A stretch of DNA of 11,038 nucleotides. Origin: Phycisphaerae bacterium. GTDB taxonomy: Bacteria > Planctomycetota > Phycisphaerae > Sedimentisphaerales > Anaerobacaceae. The position numbers were made by a program, and so were the translations under genes. Each line of letters opens with the position of its first letter. Position 1 is the stretch's first letter. Positions 1 through 6,950 of the stretch are shown one piece after another. The notes beneath the pieces were generated by a model that was not told where the DNA came from, searched no databases, and was given only the letters and a program-made list of their open reading frames with translations. The stretch is taken from contig JAUWBX010000021.1 of assembly GCA_030609625.1 (NCBI GenBank), forward strand, positions 1-11,038. Direction: 5' to 3'.

Positions 1-73
1 GCACTGAAAGGGTCATTTCGAGTATTTTTTGATAATTAAAAACAACTTATCGCCTCCAACTACGCTGATTTAA

Positions 74-277
74 GGTCTAGAACAACCGCCAGAAAGGATT
101 ATTAAAGAGATTGGACAGCAGACGTCTAGACTTCCAGAAGCTTTGCGGAGTCGTTCAATTTACTCCGGCCTTATAGAAAAAGAAAACAAAGGGAAAGAAG
201 GTAAAGATAAAAGCACGAAGAAAGATAAAAAGGTAAAGAAAAAACAGAAGAAAAGGCGAAGAATAAAACATGATTAA
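74..277 (+). other. Lysine-rich open frame, possible tail of an upstream gene
   Basis: An open frame runs from just after a TAA at 71-73 to a TAA at 275-277, overlapping the start of the methyltransferase gene by 8 bases. It has no ATG or GTG. The first half reads like ordinary protein (PPERIIKEIGQQTSRLPEAL); the second half is almost all Lys, Glu, Asp and Arg and ends in KKKQKKRRRIKHD. The coding-like first half and the short overlap with the next gene suggest the 3' end of a gene whose upstream part is frameshifted or lost, possibly a partner of the methyltransferase. It may equally be A-rich non-coding DNA that happens to be open. I recognise no family. Confidence 0.22.
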
Positions 278-1490
278 AATTGTCGATGACATTTGTAAGC
301 ATCCTATGCATCCATTTCCTGCACGAATGGCACCAGCTATAGTTTGGGAAAATCTCAAGACAGATGAACGTAAACCTCTTAGTGTTCTCGATCCTATGGT
401 TGGGTCAGGCACAAGTTTGGTCATAGCCAAGGCCTTGGGTCATAAGGCAATTGGATTTGATAGAGATCCGCTCGCTTTGTTAATAGCAAAAGTATGGTGC
501 TCGGATGTCGAGAAAGAAAAGGTTAAACTAAAAGCAAAAACGGTTATTGATCGGGCAAAAAAAAGATATAGGACACTTACTGTTGGGAAAGCATACCCTA
601 GAAACGCAGATGCAGAAACGCGTGCTTTCATTCGCTACTGGTTCGACAAGATAAATCGACGTCAACTTGCTGCACTATCCGATGCAATTAAAGGTATTCG
701 AAATGAAAATACGAAAACCTTTCTTTGGTGTGCTTTCTCACGGCTAATAATAACAAAAAAAGTCGGAGCGTCTCTCGCTATGGACATCTCGCATAGTCGG
801 CCACACCGTGTTTATGATAAAGCACCAATAAAGCCGTTTGATAAATTTGAAGAAGTGGTAAATAAGGTATTGAAGTCGGCGCCTTTTGAAAAAGGAAAAC
901 AAAATCTTCCAAAGGCACAAATACAAGACGGAGATGCACGTGAGTTACCGTTAATAGACAATAGTATTGATATGGTTATTACCTCGCCACCTTATCTGAA
1001 TGCGATAGATTATCTTAGAGGACATAAGCTTTCACTTGTATGGATGGGGTATTCGATAAAAGAAATAAGACATATTAGATCAACAAATATCGGTACGGAA
1101 GTTTCGTGTCGGTGTGATTCTGAAAAAGAGCAACATACTCAAGCTCTTATGGAAATAGGGAGTATTGACAAATTGACGGAACGGACCAAAAGAATACTGT
1201 TAAAATACGCTTATGATATGGATGCGGTTATGTCGGAAATTAAGAGAGTGTTGGCAAAGAATGGACGGGCTGTGTTTGTTATCGGAGATTCAACAATTCG
1301 AGGTGTGTTTGTCAAAAACTCTAAGCTTATTAAATATCTGGCTACTGAGCATGGTTTTTCGTTGCAATCCGATATCCGCAGAATATTACCTGAAAAACAT
1401 CGTTATCTACCTCCCCCCAACTACAAAAAATCTGGAACGGAACTACAGCACCGTATGCGTGAAGAAGTGATCCTTACGTTTCGGAACTAA
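270..1490 (+). CDS. Site-specific DNA methyltransferase, TSPPY type (probably N4-cytosine)
   Basis: A 406-aa AdoMet-dependent DNA methyltransferase acting on exocyclic amino groups. HPFPARMAP near residues 14-22 resembles motif X. The AdoMet-binding motif I is DPMVGSGTS from residue 41, followed by the acidic loop GFDRDPLA. The catalytic motif IV is TSPPY at residues 238-242; TSPPY is usual in N4-cytosine enzymes. Order X, I, IV means the AdoMet half comes before the catalytic half. The stretch between motifs I and IV (about 60-230) is variable and could hold target recognition. The start is fixed by an in-frame TAA at 264-266; the ribosome-binding site is weak (AAGG about 14 bases upstream). 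The gene is AT-rich compared with prfA, which hints at transfer. No nuclease gene is recognisable beside it, so it may be an orphan methylase or the survivor of a restriction system. Target sequence unknown. Confidence 0.85.
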   Translation: MIKIVDDICKHPMHPFPARMAPAIVWENLKTDERKPLSVLDPMVGSGTSLVIAKALGHKAIGFDRDPLALLIAKVWCSDVEKEKVKLKAKTVIDRAKKRYRTLTVGKAYPRNADAETRAFIRYWFDKINRRQLAALSDAIKGIRNENTKTFLWCAFSRLIITKKVGASLAMDISHSRPHRVYDKAPIKPFDKFEEVVNKVLKSAPFEKGKQNLPKAQIQDGDARELPLIDNSIDMVITSPPYLNAIDYLRGHKLSLVWMGYSIKEIRHIRSTNIGTEVSCRCDSEKEQHTQALMEIGSIDKLTERTKRILLKYAYDMDAVMSEIKRVLAKNGRAVFVIGDSTIRGVFVKNSKLIKYLATEHGFSLQSDIRRILPEKHRYLPPPNYKKSGTELQHRMREEVILTFRN

Positions 1491-1528
1491 AAAATACCAC
1501 ATTAGTGCTTGGAGATAAAATAAAACCT

Positions 1529-1545
1529 CCCGCGTGAAACGCGGG
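1529..1545. repeat. Perfect GC hairpin between the two methyltransferase genes
   Basis: CCCGCG, a 5-base loop TGAAA, then CGCGGG form a perfect 6-bp stem 39 bases after the stop of the first methyltransferase gene. No T run follows (the next bases are GCTAAATATGG), so it is not a standard intrinsic terminator. It lies beside a decayed palindromic repeat and may belong to a mobile repeat, or protect or stop the upstream transcript. Confidence 0.5.
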
Positions 1546-1553
1546 GCTAAATA

Positions 1554-1604
1554 TGGATTCCTGCTTCCCAATCGGAGTCGAGGACAAGAGGGCGAATTAT
1601 TGAC
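1554..1604. repeat. Decayed copy of the palindromic repeat
   Basis: GGATTCCTGCTTCC at this position matches the GGATTCCCGCTTCC half of the repeat beside pabB. The expected return arm GGAATGAC is replaced by a diverged GAATTATTGAC after a longer internal segment. I read it as an old, partly lost copy, possibly of a longer subtype. Judged by eye from one short match. Confidence 0.35.
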
Positions 1605-1615
1605 GGAGATATTGC

Positions 1616-3121
1616 ATGACCGAAAACGTTTTATATTACGGCGATAATCTTGATATTCTTCGGCGGTACACAACGGACGAGACGATAGACCTTATCTATC
1701 TGGACCCGCCGTTCAAGAGCAATCAAGACTATAACGTGCTTTTTGCTAAGCAAAACGGTAGTCGTTCAACTGCTCAAATTAGGGCCTTTAAGGATACCTG
1801 GCGATGGGACGAGGCCGCTGCTGCGTCGTATCATGAAGTTGTGGAAAGAGGCGGCAAGGTTGCGCAAGCCATGCTCGCGTTCAGAACATATCTTAGCGAA
1901 AACGATGTAATGGCGTATCTCGCGATGATGGCGCCTCGGCTTATTGAGCTCCGCCGAGTCTTGAAGGATACAGGGAGTATATACCTGCATTGCGACCCGA
2001 CAGCATCGCATTACTTGAAGATGTTAATGGACGCAGCGTTTGGCGCCGGCAATTTCTGCAACGAGGTCATTTGGCATTATCGGAAGTGGCCTGCCGGAAA
2101 ATATAGCTTTCAAAGAAACCATGATGTACTTCTTTTTTATTCCCGGTCAGAAAGCCGTAAAAGGACTTTTAACCAGCTATTCATGAAGCGCACGGCCTCG
2201 ACACTGAAACGGTTCGGGACAGCCAAGATTGTCTCCGGCTATGACAAGTCAGGTCGTCGTTTGCCTTCCAAAACTGCGAATAAGGCTTCGGCAGGAGTCC
2301 GGCAAGACGATGTTTGGGAGATTGGGCGTGTACCCCCTATCAAGCAACTGTTCCCAACCGAAAAGCCAGAATCACTTTTAGAGCGGATTATCACAGCCAG
2401 TAGTAACGAGGGTGATATTATTCTCGACCCCTTTTGTGGATGCGGTACGACAATTGCTGTCGCACAGCGTCTAAAGAGACGTTGGATTGGTATCGACATC
2501 ACTCACCTGGCAATTACACTTATAAAGCACCGTTTAACTGATGCATGGGCACATTATAAGGCACCAGGCTCGAAACCTCAGTATAAGGTCGTCGGTGAGC
2601 CGAAAGACCTTTCGGGGGCACAGACGCTTGCTGATGAAGACCCATACCAATTTCAATGGTGGGCCTTGGGATTGGTAGATGCTCGGCCTGTTGAACAAAA
2701 GAAGGGAGCAGATAAGGGAATTGATGGTCGGCTTTATTTCCACGATGAAGCTGACAGCAAAAAAGCGAAAACTAAGCAAATCGTATTCTCCGTGAAGTCC
2801 GGACATGTGTCAGTATCACACGTTCGAGATTTGCGGGGCGTTGTAGAGCGTGAAAAAGCGGAAATCGGAGTGTTTATTTGTATGCAAAAAGCAACAAAGG
2901 CGATGCGGGCTGAAGCAGCGAGCGCCGGATTTTACAAGTCGCCTTGGGGAACCAGGCACGCTACAATGCAAATCCTTACAGTAGAAGAACTACTAAGTGG
3001 CAAGACTGTTGATTATCCACATTCGGAGGGAGTGAATGTAACGTTCAACAAGGCGCCAAAAGCCAAAGCTAAAAAAGAAGCTCATCCAGAATTGAGTTAT
3101 CCGGAGGCAACCGCCAAATAA
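1616..3121 (+). CDS. Beta-class DNA methyltransferase fused to an Mrr-like nuclease domain
   Basis: A 501-aa protein in two parts. Residues 1 to about 320 are a DNA methyltransferase: catalytic motif IV is DPPF at 30-33, a motif-X-like FPTEKPESLLERII lies near 245, and motif I is LDPFCGCGTT from about residue 270. Order IV, X, I is the beta class, which includes N6-adenine and N4-cytosine enzymes. Residues about 345-480 resemble the Mrr/PD-(D/E)xK nuclease fold: GADKGIDG (D366, D370), then a beta strand ending in S392-V393-K394. The usual Glu or Gln two before the Lys is Ser here, so nuclease activity is uncertain. GGAG at 1605-1608, 7 bases upstream, supports the start. Such a fusion could be a one-protein restriction-modification enzyme or a methylase with a DNA-binding nuclease relic. 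It shares a strand with the upstream methylase but the 125-bp gap holds repeats, so they need not be one system. Confidence 0.82.
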   Translation: MTENVLYYGDNLDILRRYTTDETIDLIYLDPPFKSNQDYNVLFAKQNGSRSTAQIRAFKDTWRWDEAAAASYHEVVERGGKVAQAMLAFRTYLSENDVMAYLAMMAPRLIELRRVLKDTGSIYLHCDPTASHYLKMLMDAAFGAGNFCNEVIWHYRKWPAGKYSFQRNHDVLLFYSRSESRKRTFNQLFMKRTASTLKRFGTAKIVSGYDKSGRRLPSKTANKASAGVRQDDVWEIGRVPPIKQLFPTEKPESLLERIITASSNEGDIILDPFCGCGTTIAVAQRLKRRWIGIDITHLAITLIKHRLTDAWAHYKAPGSKPQYKVVGEPKDLSGAQTLADEDPYQFQWWALGLVDARPVEQKKGADKGIDGRLYFHDEADSKKAKTKQIVFSVKSGHVSVSHVRDLRGVVEREKAEIGVFICMQKATKAMRAEAASAGFYKSPWGTRHATMQILTVEELLSGKTVDYPHSEGVNVTFNKAPKAKAKKEAHPELSYPEATAK

Positions 3122-3151
3122 ATTTGGGATAGAGGAAACAGAATTTATAGA

Positions 3152-3163
3152 GTGGGCACCCCC
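3152..3163. repeat. 12-bp direct repeat GTGGGCACCCCC, copy 1
   Basis: This exact 12-mer recurs at 3230-3241, 78 bases downstream, in the spacer between the methyltransferase-nuclease gene and rpmE. The repeated GC-rich word stands out in AT-rich surroundings. No gene, tRNA or clear intrinsic terminator is visible between 3122 and 3266. Confidence 0.6.
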
Positions 3164-3229
3164 GGCCGGAGACCCCATACTTCGTCAAGGCTTGGCAGGG
3201 CAGACGATAAAGAACAAAGCATTCCTCGC

Positions 3230-3241
3230 GTGGGCACCCCC
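3230..3241. repeat. 12-bp direct repeat GTGGGCACCCCC, copy 2
   Basis: Identical to the copy at 3152-3163 and in the same orientation. The 66 bases between the copies show no open frame or hairpin that I can name, so whether the pair marks an excised element or a dispersed genomic word is open. Confidence 0.6.
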
Positions 3242-3266
3242 TAAACAAAAAAACAAAAAATTTCTG

Positions 3267-3294
3267 TTGAAATATACATTAATATTGTTAGAAT
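3267..3294 (+). promoter_or_regulatory. Probable sigma-70 promoter of rpmE
   Basis: TTGAAA at 3267-3272 and TAGAAT at 3289-3294 are separated by 16 bases, each one or two bases from consensus. Transcription would begin near 3301 and give a leader of about 70 bases before rpmE, long enough to hold the hairpin at 3335-3353. Confidence 0.5.
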
Positions 3295-3334
3295 CTTGGG
3301 TTTAAGGTATTTCGGAGTACTTTTATCCTTTGTA

Positions 3335-3353
3335 GTCCCGATTTTTTCGGGAC
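3335..3353 (+). promoter_or_regulatory. Leader hairpin just upstream of rpmE
   Basis: GTCCCGA, five T, TCGGGAC form a perfect 7-bp stem in the predicted leader. It ends one base before GGAG (3355-3358), the likely ribosome-binding site. It could control access to that site, as leader structures do in some ribosomal protein genes, or be a copy of a dispersed hairpin. The T-rich part is the loop and not the tail, which argues against a terminator. Confidence 0.4.
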
Positions 3354-3369
3354 GGAGAACTGAGTAGTT

Positions 3370-3600
3370 ATGAAAAAAGATATACATCCAAAGTACGATA
3401 AAGTGATGGTCCACTGCGGCTGTGGCAATACATTCGAGACCAGCAGTACGGCAAAAGAAATTCACGCAGAGATATGCTCGATGTGCCATCCGTTCTATAC
3501 GGGCAAGCAGAAATATGTCGATACAGCCGGGCGAATAGAACGGTTCCAAAAGAAATACGGCACAAGCTACTTCAAGAAGACCAAAAAAGACCAAAAATAG
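3370..3600 (+). CDS. rpmE: 50S ribosomal protein bL31 (zinc-binding form)
   Basis: A 76-aa protein that opens MKKDIHPKYD, as the E. coli protein does, and keeps HPFYTGKQKYVDTAGRIERF. It is part of the large ribosomal subunit at the bridge to the small subunit. Four cysteines at residues 16, 18, 36 and 39 (CGC and CSMC) match the zinc-ribbon positions, so this is the C+ form. The C-terminus ends in a basic tail, KKTKKDQK. It has its own promoter-like sequence and leader hairpin. Next downstream is prfA, a common bacterial pairing, but here about 290 bp of repeats separates them, so co-transcription is not assured. Confidence 0.95.
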   Translation: MKKDIHPKYDKVMVHCGCGNTFETSSTAKEIHAEICSMCHPFYTGKQKYVDTAGRIERFQKKYGTSYFKKTKKDQK

Positions 3601-3617
3601 CGTGTAGCGGATAAACT

Positions 3618-3860
3618 CGAATATCGAATAGTGAAAAGTGCCTAAAGTGAACTAAAGTGAGCTAAAGTTAGAAAAAAGGATATCCAATATTGAACAAGGA
3701 ATAATGAATGATGAAGGAAATGGGAATAGAATAGTTCGATATTCGACATTTGATATTCCTTGTTGAATATTCATTATTCATTCCTTTTAACTTTAGGCAC
3801 TTTACACTTTAGGCACTTTAGCTCACTTAATATTGCCTCGAATTTCATATCTGCTATTCG
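3618..3860. repeat. AT-rich direct and inverted repeat cluster between rpmE and prfA
   Basis: The spacer is built from short recurring words. On the left, three 10-base units of the form CTAAAGTNA with one variable base sit back to back at 3641-3670. On the right (3788-3828) the same word appears in reverse complement as ACTTTAGGC and CACTTTAGCTCACTT. Inner arms also pair: AACAAGGAAT at 3693-3702 with ATTCCTTGTT at 3755-3764, and ATAATGAAT at 3701-3709 with ATTCATTAT at 3769-3777. CGAATATCGAATA on the left and GATATTCGAC on the right add further similarity. The whole could fold into a long imperfect stem. I see no gene here. It looks like a dispersed intergenic repeat, and it would also allow regulation between rpmE and prfA. 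Confidence 0.7.
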
Positions 3861-3888
3861 CTATTTTTTGCTTTTAGAAGGTTGCTTT

Positions 3889-4977
3889 ATGGCTAAAGAG
3901 AAAGATAGTTTACTGACAAAACTCGACGAAATCGAGGCTCGCTATAACGAGATCGGAAATCAGATTGCCGAGCCGGAGATTGCCTGCAACCCAATTAGGC
4001 TGATAGCGCTATCCAAAGAACAGGGCAAACTCAAAGCAATAGTTACAAAATATCGCCGGTACAAAAAGACAGCAGCCGGCATTGAAGAGGCCGAGCAGAT
4101 ATTAGCCGACAGTACCGCCGATGAAGACTTCAGAGAATTAGCAAAAGAAGAGCTCCAACAGTTCGAAGGCCAAAAGAGCGCCCTGCTCAAGGAAATTACA
4201 AACACTTTAGTAATGGCCGACGATATGGGCATCGACTCGGTCATAATGGAAATCCGAGCAGGTACCGGCGGTGAAGAGGCGGCCCTGTTCGCGCGTGATT
4301 TGTACAATATGTATGTCAAGTACGCTGAAAATCGCAGGTGGAAAGTTGAACAACTCGACTTTAGCGTATCAGAAAAAAACGGTTTTCGTGAGGCCATATT
4401 CAATATCAAGGGCCCCGGGGTCTGGTCTGAATTGGGCTATGAGGGCGGCGGCCACCGCGTCCAGCGCGTTCCGGAGACCGAATCGCAGGGCAGAATTCAC
4501 ACATCAGCCGCAACGGTGGCAGTACTGCCTGAGCCTGAAGAACTCGATATCCAGATAGCCCCTGATGATGTCGTCGAGCATGTCAGCAGGTCAAGCGGGC
4601 CGGGTGGACAAAACGTCAACAAAATCAGCAGTGCCATCAAGCTCGAACATATCCCAACGGGGATTACGGTCAGCATGCAGGAAGAGCAAAGCCAGCACAA
4701 AAACCGTGCCAAAGCCTGGCGGCTGCTAAGAAGCAGGATTTACGAATATCACCAGAGTAAAAAAAGGGCCGAGCGCGACTCGCAGCGAAAGACGATGATT
4801 GGCTCAGGCGACAGGTCTCAAAAAGTCAGAACATACAATTATCCGCAAAATCGTGTAACCGACCATAGAATCAACTCATCGCGTTACAACCTGGATAAAA
4901 TAATGGCCGGTGATATGAGCGAACTGATTGCGGCACTGAAAGATTACGACAGAGAACAAAGGTTGAAAAATCTCTGA
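3889..4977 (+). CDS. prfA: Peptide chain release factor 1
   Basis: A 362-aa class I release factor that reads UAA and UAG in the ribosomal A site and triggers peptide release. The codon-reading tripeptide is PET at residues 195-197 within HRVQRVPETESQGR, the P-x-T form of RF1 and not the SPF form of RF2. The catalytic GGQ at 239-241 lies in SSGPGGQNVNK. The N-terminal coiled-coil domain, the IRAGTGGEEA segment, and the C-terminal TYNYPQNRVTDHRI complete a full-length protein. I chose the ATG at 3889 because AGAAGG lies 7 bases upstream; the frame is open further back to TTG codons near 3760, but that part is encoded by the repeat cluster. The prmC methyltransferase that often follows prfA is absent; the P-loop/deoxyribosyltransferase-like gene follows after 18 bases. 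Confidence 0.96.
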   Translation: MAKEKDSLLTKLDEIEARYNEIGNQIAEPEIACNPIRLIALSKEQGKLKAIVTKYRRYKKTAAGIEEAEQILADSTADEDFRELAKEELQQFEGQKSALLKEITNTLVMADDMGIDSVIMEIRAGTGGEEAALFARDLYNMYVKYAENRRWKVEQLDFSVSEKNGFREAIFNIKGPGVWSELGYEGGGHRVQRVPETESQGRIHTSAATVAVLPEPEELDIQIAPDDVVEHVSRSSGPGGQNVNKISSAIKLEHIPTGITVSMQEEQSQHKNRAKAWRLLRSRIYEYHQSKKRAERDSQRKTMIGSGDRSQKVRTYNYPQNRVTDHRINSSRYNLDKIMAGDMSELIAALKDYDREQRLKNL

Positions 4978-4995
4978 AGTCTGGAGTCTTGTTTG

Positions 4996-6081
4996 ATGAT
5001 AGTCGTTGTTACCGGAATGGTTGGCGTTGACAAGAAAAGCTATCTTGAGAAAGTATGTCAATTCGCCGGCGAGAGAGGACAAGAGACGCTGCTGTGTAAT
5101 GTCGGCGACCGGATGTACGCCGAGGCGCCAGATATTCCGCCCGGCAAAATCTTAGATATACCGATGAAAAGGCTAAGCTCACTGCGCCGAAGCGTCTTCA
5201 AAGACATCATCGCCAAAGCCGCAAAGAGCCCCAACCTGATAGTCAATACTCACGCAACCTTCCGCTGGCGGCACGGACTGTTTCCGGCGGTTGATTTCGA
5301 CCAGATGCGTCAGCTCAACGCCGATATGTATATCTGCCTGATTGACGGCGTAATCGCACTGCACACCCGGCTTGTCGCTGAACACTCCGCCGAACACACG
5401 CTGAAAGATCTGATTGTCTGGCGGGAAGAAGAGATTATCAGCACGGAAATGCTGTGCAAAGGTATTAACGAACGGATTCCCTTCTACTGCCTTGCCCGCG
5501 GCACCGAAGCCGAAACCACCGAAACATTCTACGGCATTATCTTTGACGGTCAAATCAAAAAGGCATATTTGAGTTTTCCTATGACCGCAGTCGGCGATAT
5601 GGAAGATGTTAAGAATGAAATTGACGAATTTCGGCAATTGATGAAGCAAACATTTATCTGCTTTGACCCGGGCGATTTGGAAGAATCGTATCTGCCGCAA
5701 AAGGCCCGGCGAGCAAGCCAAAAAGGATTGGACTATGTCGAGGTAACGGCGTTGGGGCGGAAAGTCCGGCTGGATTTGCACGAGGTTCGGCAAATCGAAC
5801 GTGATATTAACAGCCAGATATACGCCCGTGATTTTATGCTAATTGACCAGGCGGATATGATAATCAGCTTTATTCCTACGTTAGACGACGGACGGGCCGC
5901 GATATCCAGCGGGGTTGAAAGAGAGCTCCAGCACGCTCACGAGGCGGCCAAAGAAGTTTACGTCATCTGGACGGCAAAGCAGAGTCCTTCGGTCTTTGTT
6001 ACGCAAACGGCAACAAAAGTCTTCAGCAACCCGAAAAAAGCAGTGGCATTTTTCAAAAAGAAAGATTACGTAAAGAAATGA
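4996..6081 (+). CDS. Two-domain protein: degenerate P-loop kinase-like plus nucleoside deoxyribosyltransferase-like
   Basis: A 361-aa protein of unknown role. Residues 1 to about 180 resemble archaeal-type adenylate kinases or other small P-loop kinases: MIVVVTGMVGVDKKSYLEK is the Walker A strand and loop, but GMVGVDKKS replaces the expected GxxGxGK[ST]. IVNTHATFRWRHGLFPAVD and MYICLIDG could be substrate-side and Walker B-like parts. Residues about 188-355 resemble nucleoside 2-deoxyribosyltransferases: KKAYLSFPMT at the start, ADMIISFIP near 286-294, and SSGVERELQHA with E308 or E310 where those enzymes keep a catalytic Glu. GGAG at 4983-4986 supports the ATG at 4996; a TTG directly before it is possible. 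The 18-base gap to prfA suggests co-transcription. Nucleotide salvage, nucleotide sensing or NAD-type nucleotide cleavage are all possible; the sequence does not decide. Confidence 0.7.
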   Translation: MIVVVTGMVGVDKKSYLEKVCQFAGERGQETLLCNVGDRMYAEAPDIPPGKILDIPMKRLSSLRRSVFKDIIAKAAKSPNLIVNTHATFRWRHGLFPAVDFDQMRQLNADMYICLIDGVIALHTRLVAEHSAEHTLKDLIVWREEEIISTEMLCKGINERIPFYCLARGTEAETTETFYGIIFDGQIKKAYLSFPMTAVGDMEDVKNEIDEFRQLMKQTFICFDPGDLEESYLPQKARRASQKGLDYVEVTALGRKVRLDLHEVRQIERDINSQIYARDFMLIDQADMIISFIPTLDDGRAAISSGVERELQHAHEAAKEVYVIWTAKQSPSVFVTQTATKVFSNPKKAVAFFKKKDYVKK

Positions 6082-6104
6082 CAATCTGCGGCTCACATAA
6101 AGCC

Positions 6105-6133
6105 TTGCATAAATGGGTTATTTGGGTTATTTT
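6105..6133 (+). promoter_or_regulatory. Candidate promoter of the small-protein/nucleotidyltransferase pair
   Basis: TTGCAT at 6105-6110 and TATTTT at 6128-6133 are 17 bases apart, in the 86-base gap before the pair. The spacer contains a repeated GGGTTATTT word. The -10 element is a weak match, so this is a suggestion only. Confidence 0.3.
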
Positions 6134-6167
6134 TGGGGTTTCCGCCATTGCTTAAAAGGATGAGATT

Positions 6168-6383
6168 ATGAACATTAAGAAACGTCCAAATCATAAGATA
6201 TATATTCAAGTGCTTCGCGGAATGTCGCCTGAACAAAGACTGCTCAAGGCATTTGAGCTGTCTGAATTTGCCAACCAGCTTTTTATCCAGGGATTACACA
6301 CAAGATATCCGAATCTTCCGGACGAAGATTTGAAAAGAATATTTTTAGAACGTCTCGATAAATGTCACAACATAAATTACTAA
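6168..6383 (+). CDS. Small helical protein, probable antitoxin of a nucleotidyltransferase pair
   Basis: A 71-aa protein with the core SPEQRLLKAFELSEFANQLF, then LHTRYPNLPDEDLKRIFLERL and the ending KCHNINY. I recognise this pattern as a widespread family of about 70 residues, related as far as I recall to the antitoxin Rv0078B of Mycobacterium tuberculosis; that link is from memory. It looks all-helical, with no DNA-binding motif I can name. AAAAGGA about 7 bases before the ATG is a good ribosome-binding site. The last 22 bases overlap the start of the nucleotidyltransferase gene, so the two are translationally coupled. Small protein first and enzyme second is the usual order of antitoxin and toxin, which supports the role but does not prove it. 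Confidence 0.72.
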   Translation: MNIKKRPNHKIYIQVLRGMSPEQRLLKAFELSEFANQLFIQGLHTRYPNLPDEDLKRIFLERLDKCHNINY

Positions 6384-6928
6384 AACAGGTTATCAAAACA
6401 CTCAACCAAACTGGAATCCAATATATGCTAACAGGCTCAGTAGCTTCGAGCTTGCAAGGCCAGCCCAGAGCCACCCACGATATAGATATGGTCATTGCTA
6501 TCGAGAAATCAAAAGCTCATGAACTGGCCGAAGCTTTCCCGTCCCCAAATTTTTATTTGGATGAACACAGTATCCTTGATGCAATTAGCGGGCAAAGTAT
6601 GTTCAACCTTATCGACCTAAAATCAGGTGACAAGGTTGACTTTTGGATATTATCCAATGAAGCTTTCGACCGGTCACGCTTTTCACGCAGGTATAGCGAA
6701 AAGTTTGTGGGAACAGAAATGCAGGTTTCAAGCCCCGAAGATACAATATTAGCCAAGTTAAGATGGGCGAAACTCTGTGGTGGAAGTGAAAAACAATTTA
6801 CCGATGCCCTTCGGGTTTATGAAGTCCAGTATGAGAAATTAGACCTGGATTATATAGAACATTGGGCGAAAGAATTAGATGTTAAATCATTATGGAAACG
6901 GACATTGGATGAATCGGAAACAGCATAG
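6362..6928 (+). CDS. Minimal nucleotidyltransferase, probable toxin of the pair
   Basis: A 188-aa DNA polymerase beta-fold nucleotidyltransferase of the AbiEii-like group. The nucleotide-binding GS is at residues 25-26 (LTGSVASSLQG), the metal-binding pair D40 and D42 in HDIDMVI, and a third acid D93 in KVDFWIL, so all three catalytic carboxylates are present. The C-terminal half (SSPEDTILAKLRWAKLCGG, then a helical end) is typical of this group. Toxins of this fold add nucleotides to tRNA or other targets; here activity and target are inferred only. The start overlaps the preceding small-protein gene by 22 bases. deoC begins 3 to 33 bases after the stop, so this unit may share a transcript with a metabolic gene. 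Confidence 0.8.
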   Translation: MSQHKLLKQVIKTLNQTGIQYMLTGSVASSLQGQPRATHDIDMVIAIEKSKAHELAEAFPSPNFYLDEHSILDAISGQSMFNLIDLKSGDKVDFWILSNEAFDRSRFSRRYSEKFVGTEMQVSSPEDTILAKLRWAKLCGGSEKQFTDALRVYEVQYEKLDLDYIEHWAKELDVKSLWKRTLDESETA

Positions 6929-6950
6929 TTAATGCCCTGGGGATTTATCC

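Noticed and set aside
1529..1545. An intrinsic terminator after the first methyltransferase gene
   Set aside because: The stem is perfect but no T run follows it on the + strand.
270..3121. The two methyltransferases as part of a BREX, DISARM or other named multi-gene defence system
   Set aside because: No helicase, ATPase, phosphatase or other marker gene of these systems lies in the window.
3760..3888. An N-terminal extension of prfA from a TTG at 3760
   Set aside because: The extra 43 residues are encoded by the AT-rich repeat cluster and match no release factor; the ATG at 3889 has a good ribosome-binding site.
5179..5793. A 204-codon open frame on the - strand inside the P-loop/deoxyribosyltransferase-like gene
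   Set aside because: The + strand frame has clear domain motifs and a ribosome-binding site. The antisense frame has no recognisable motif.
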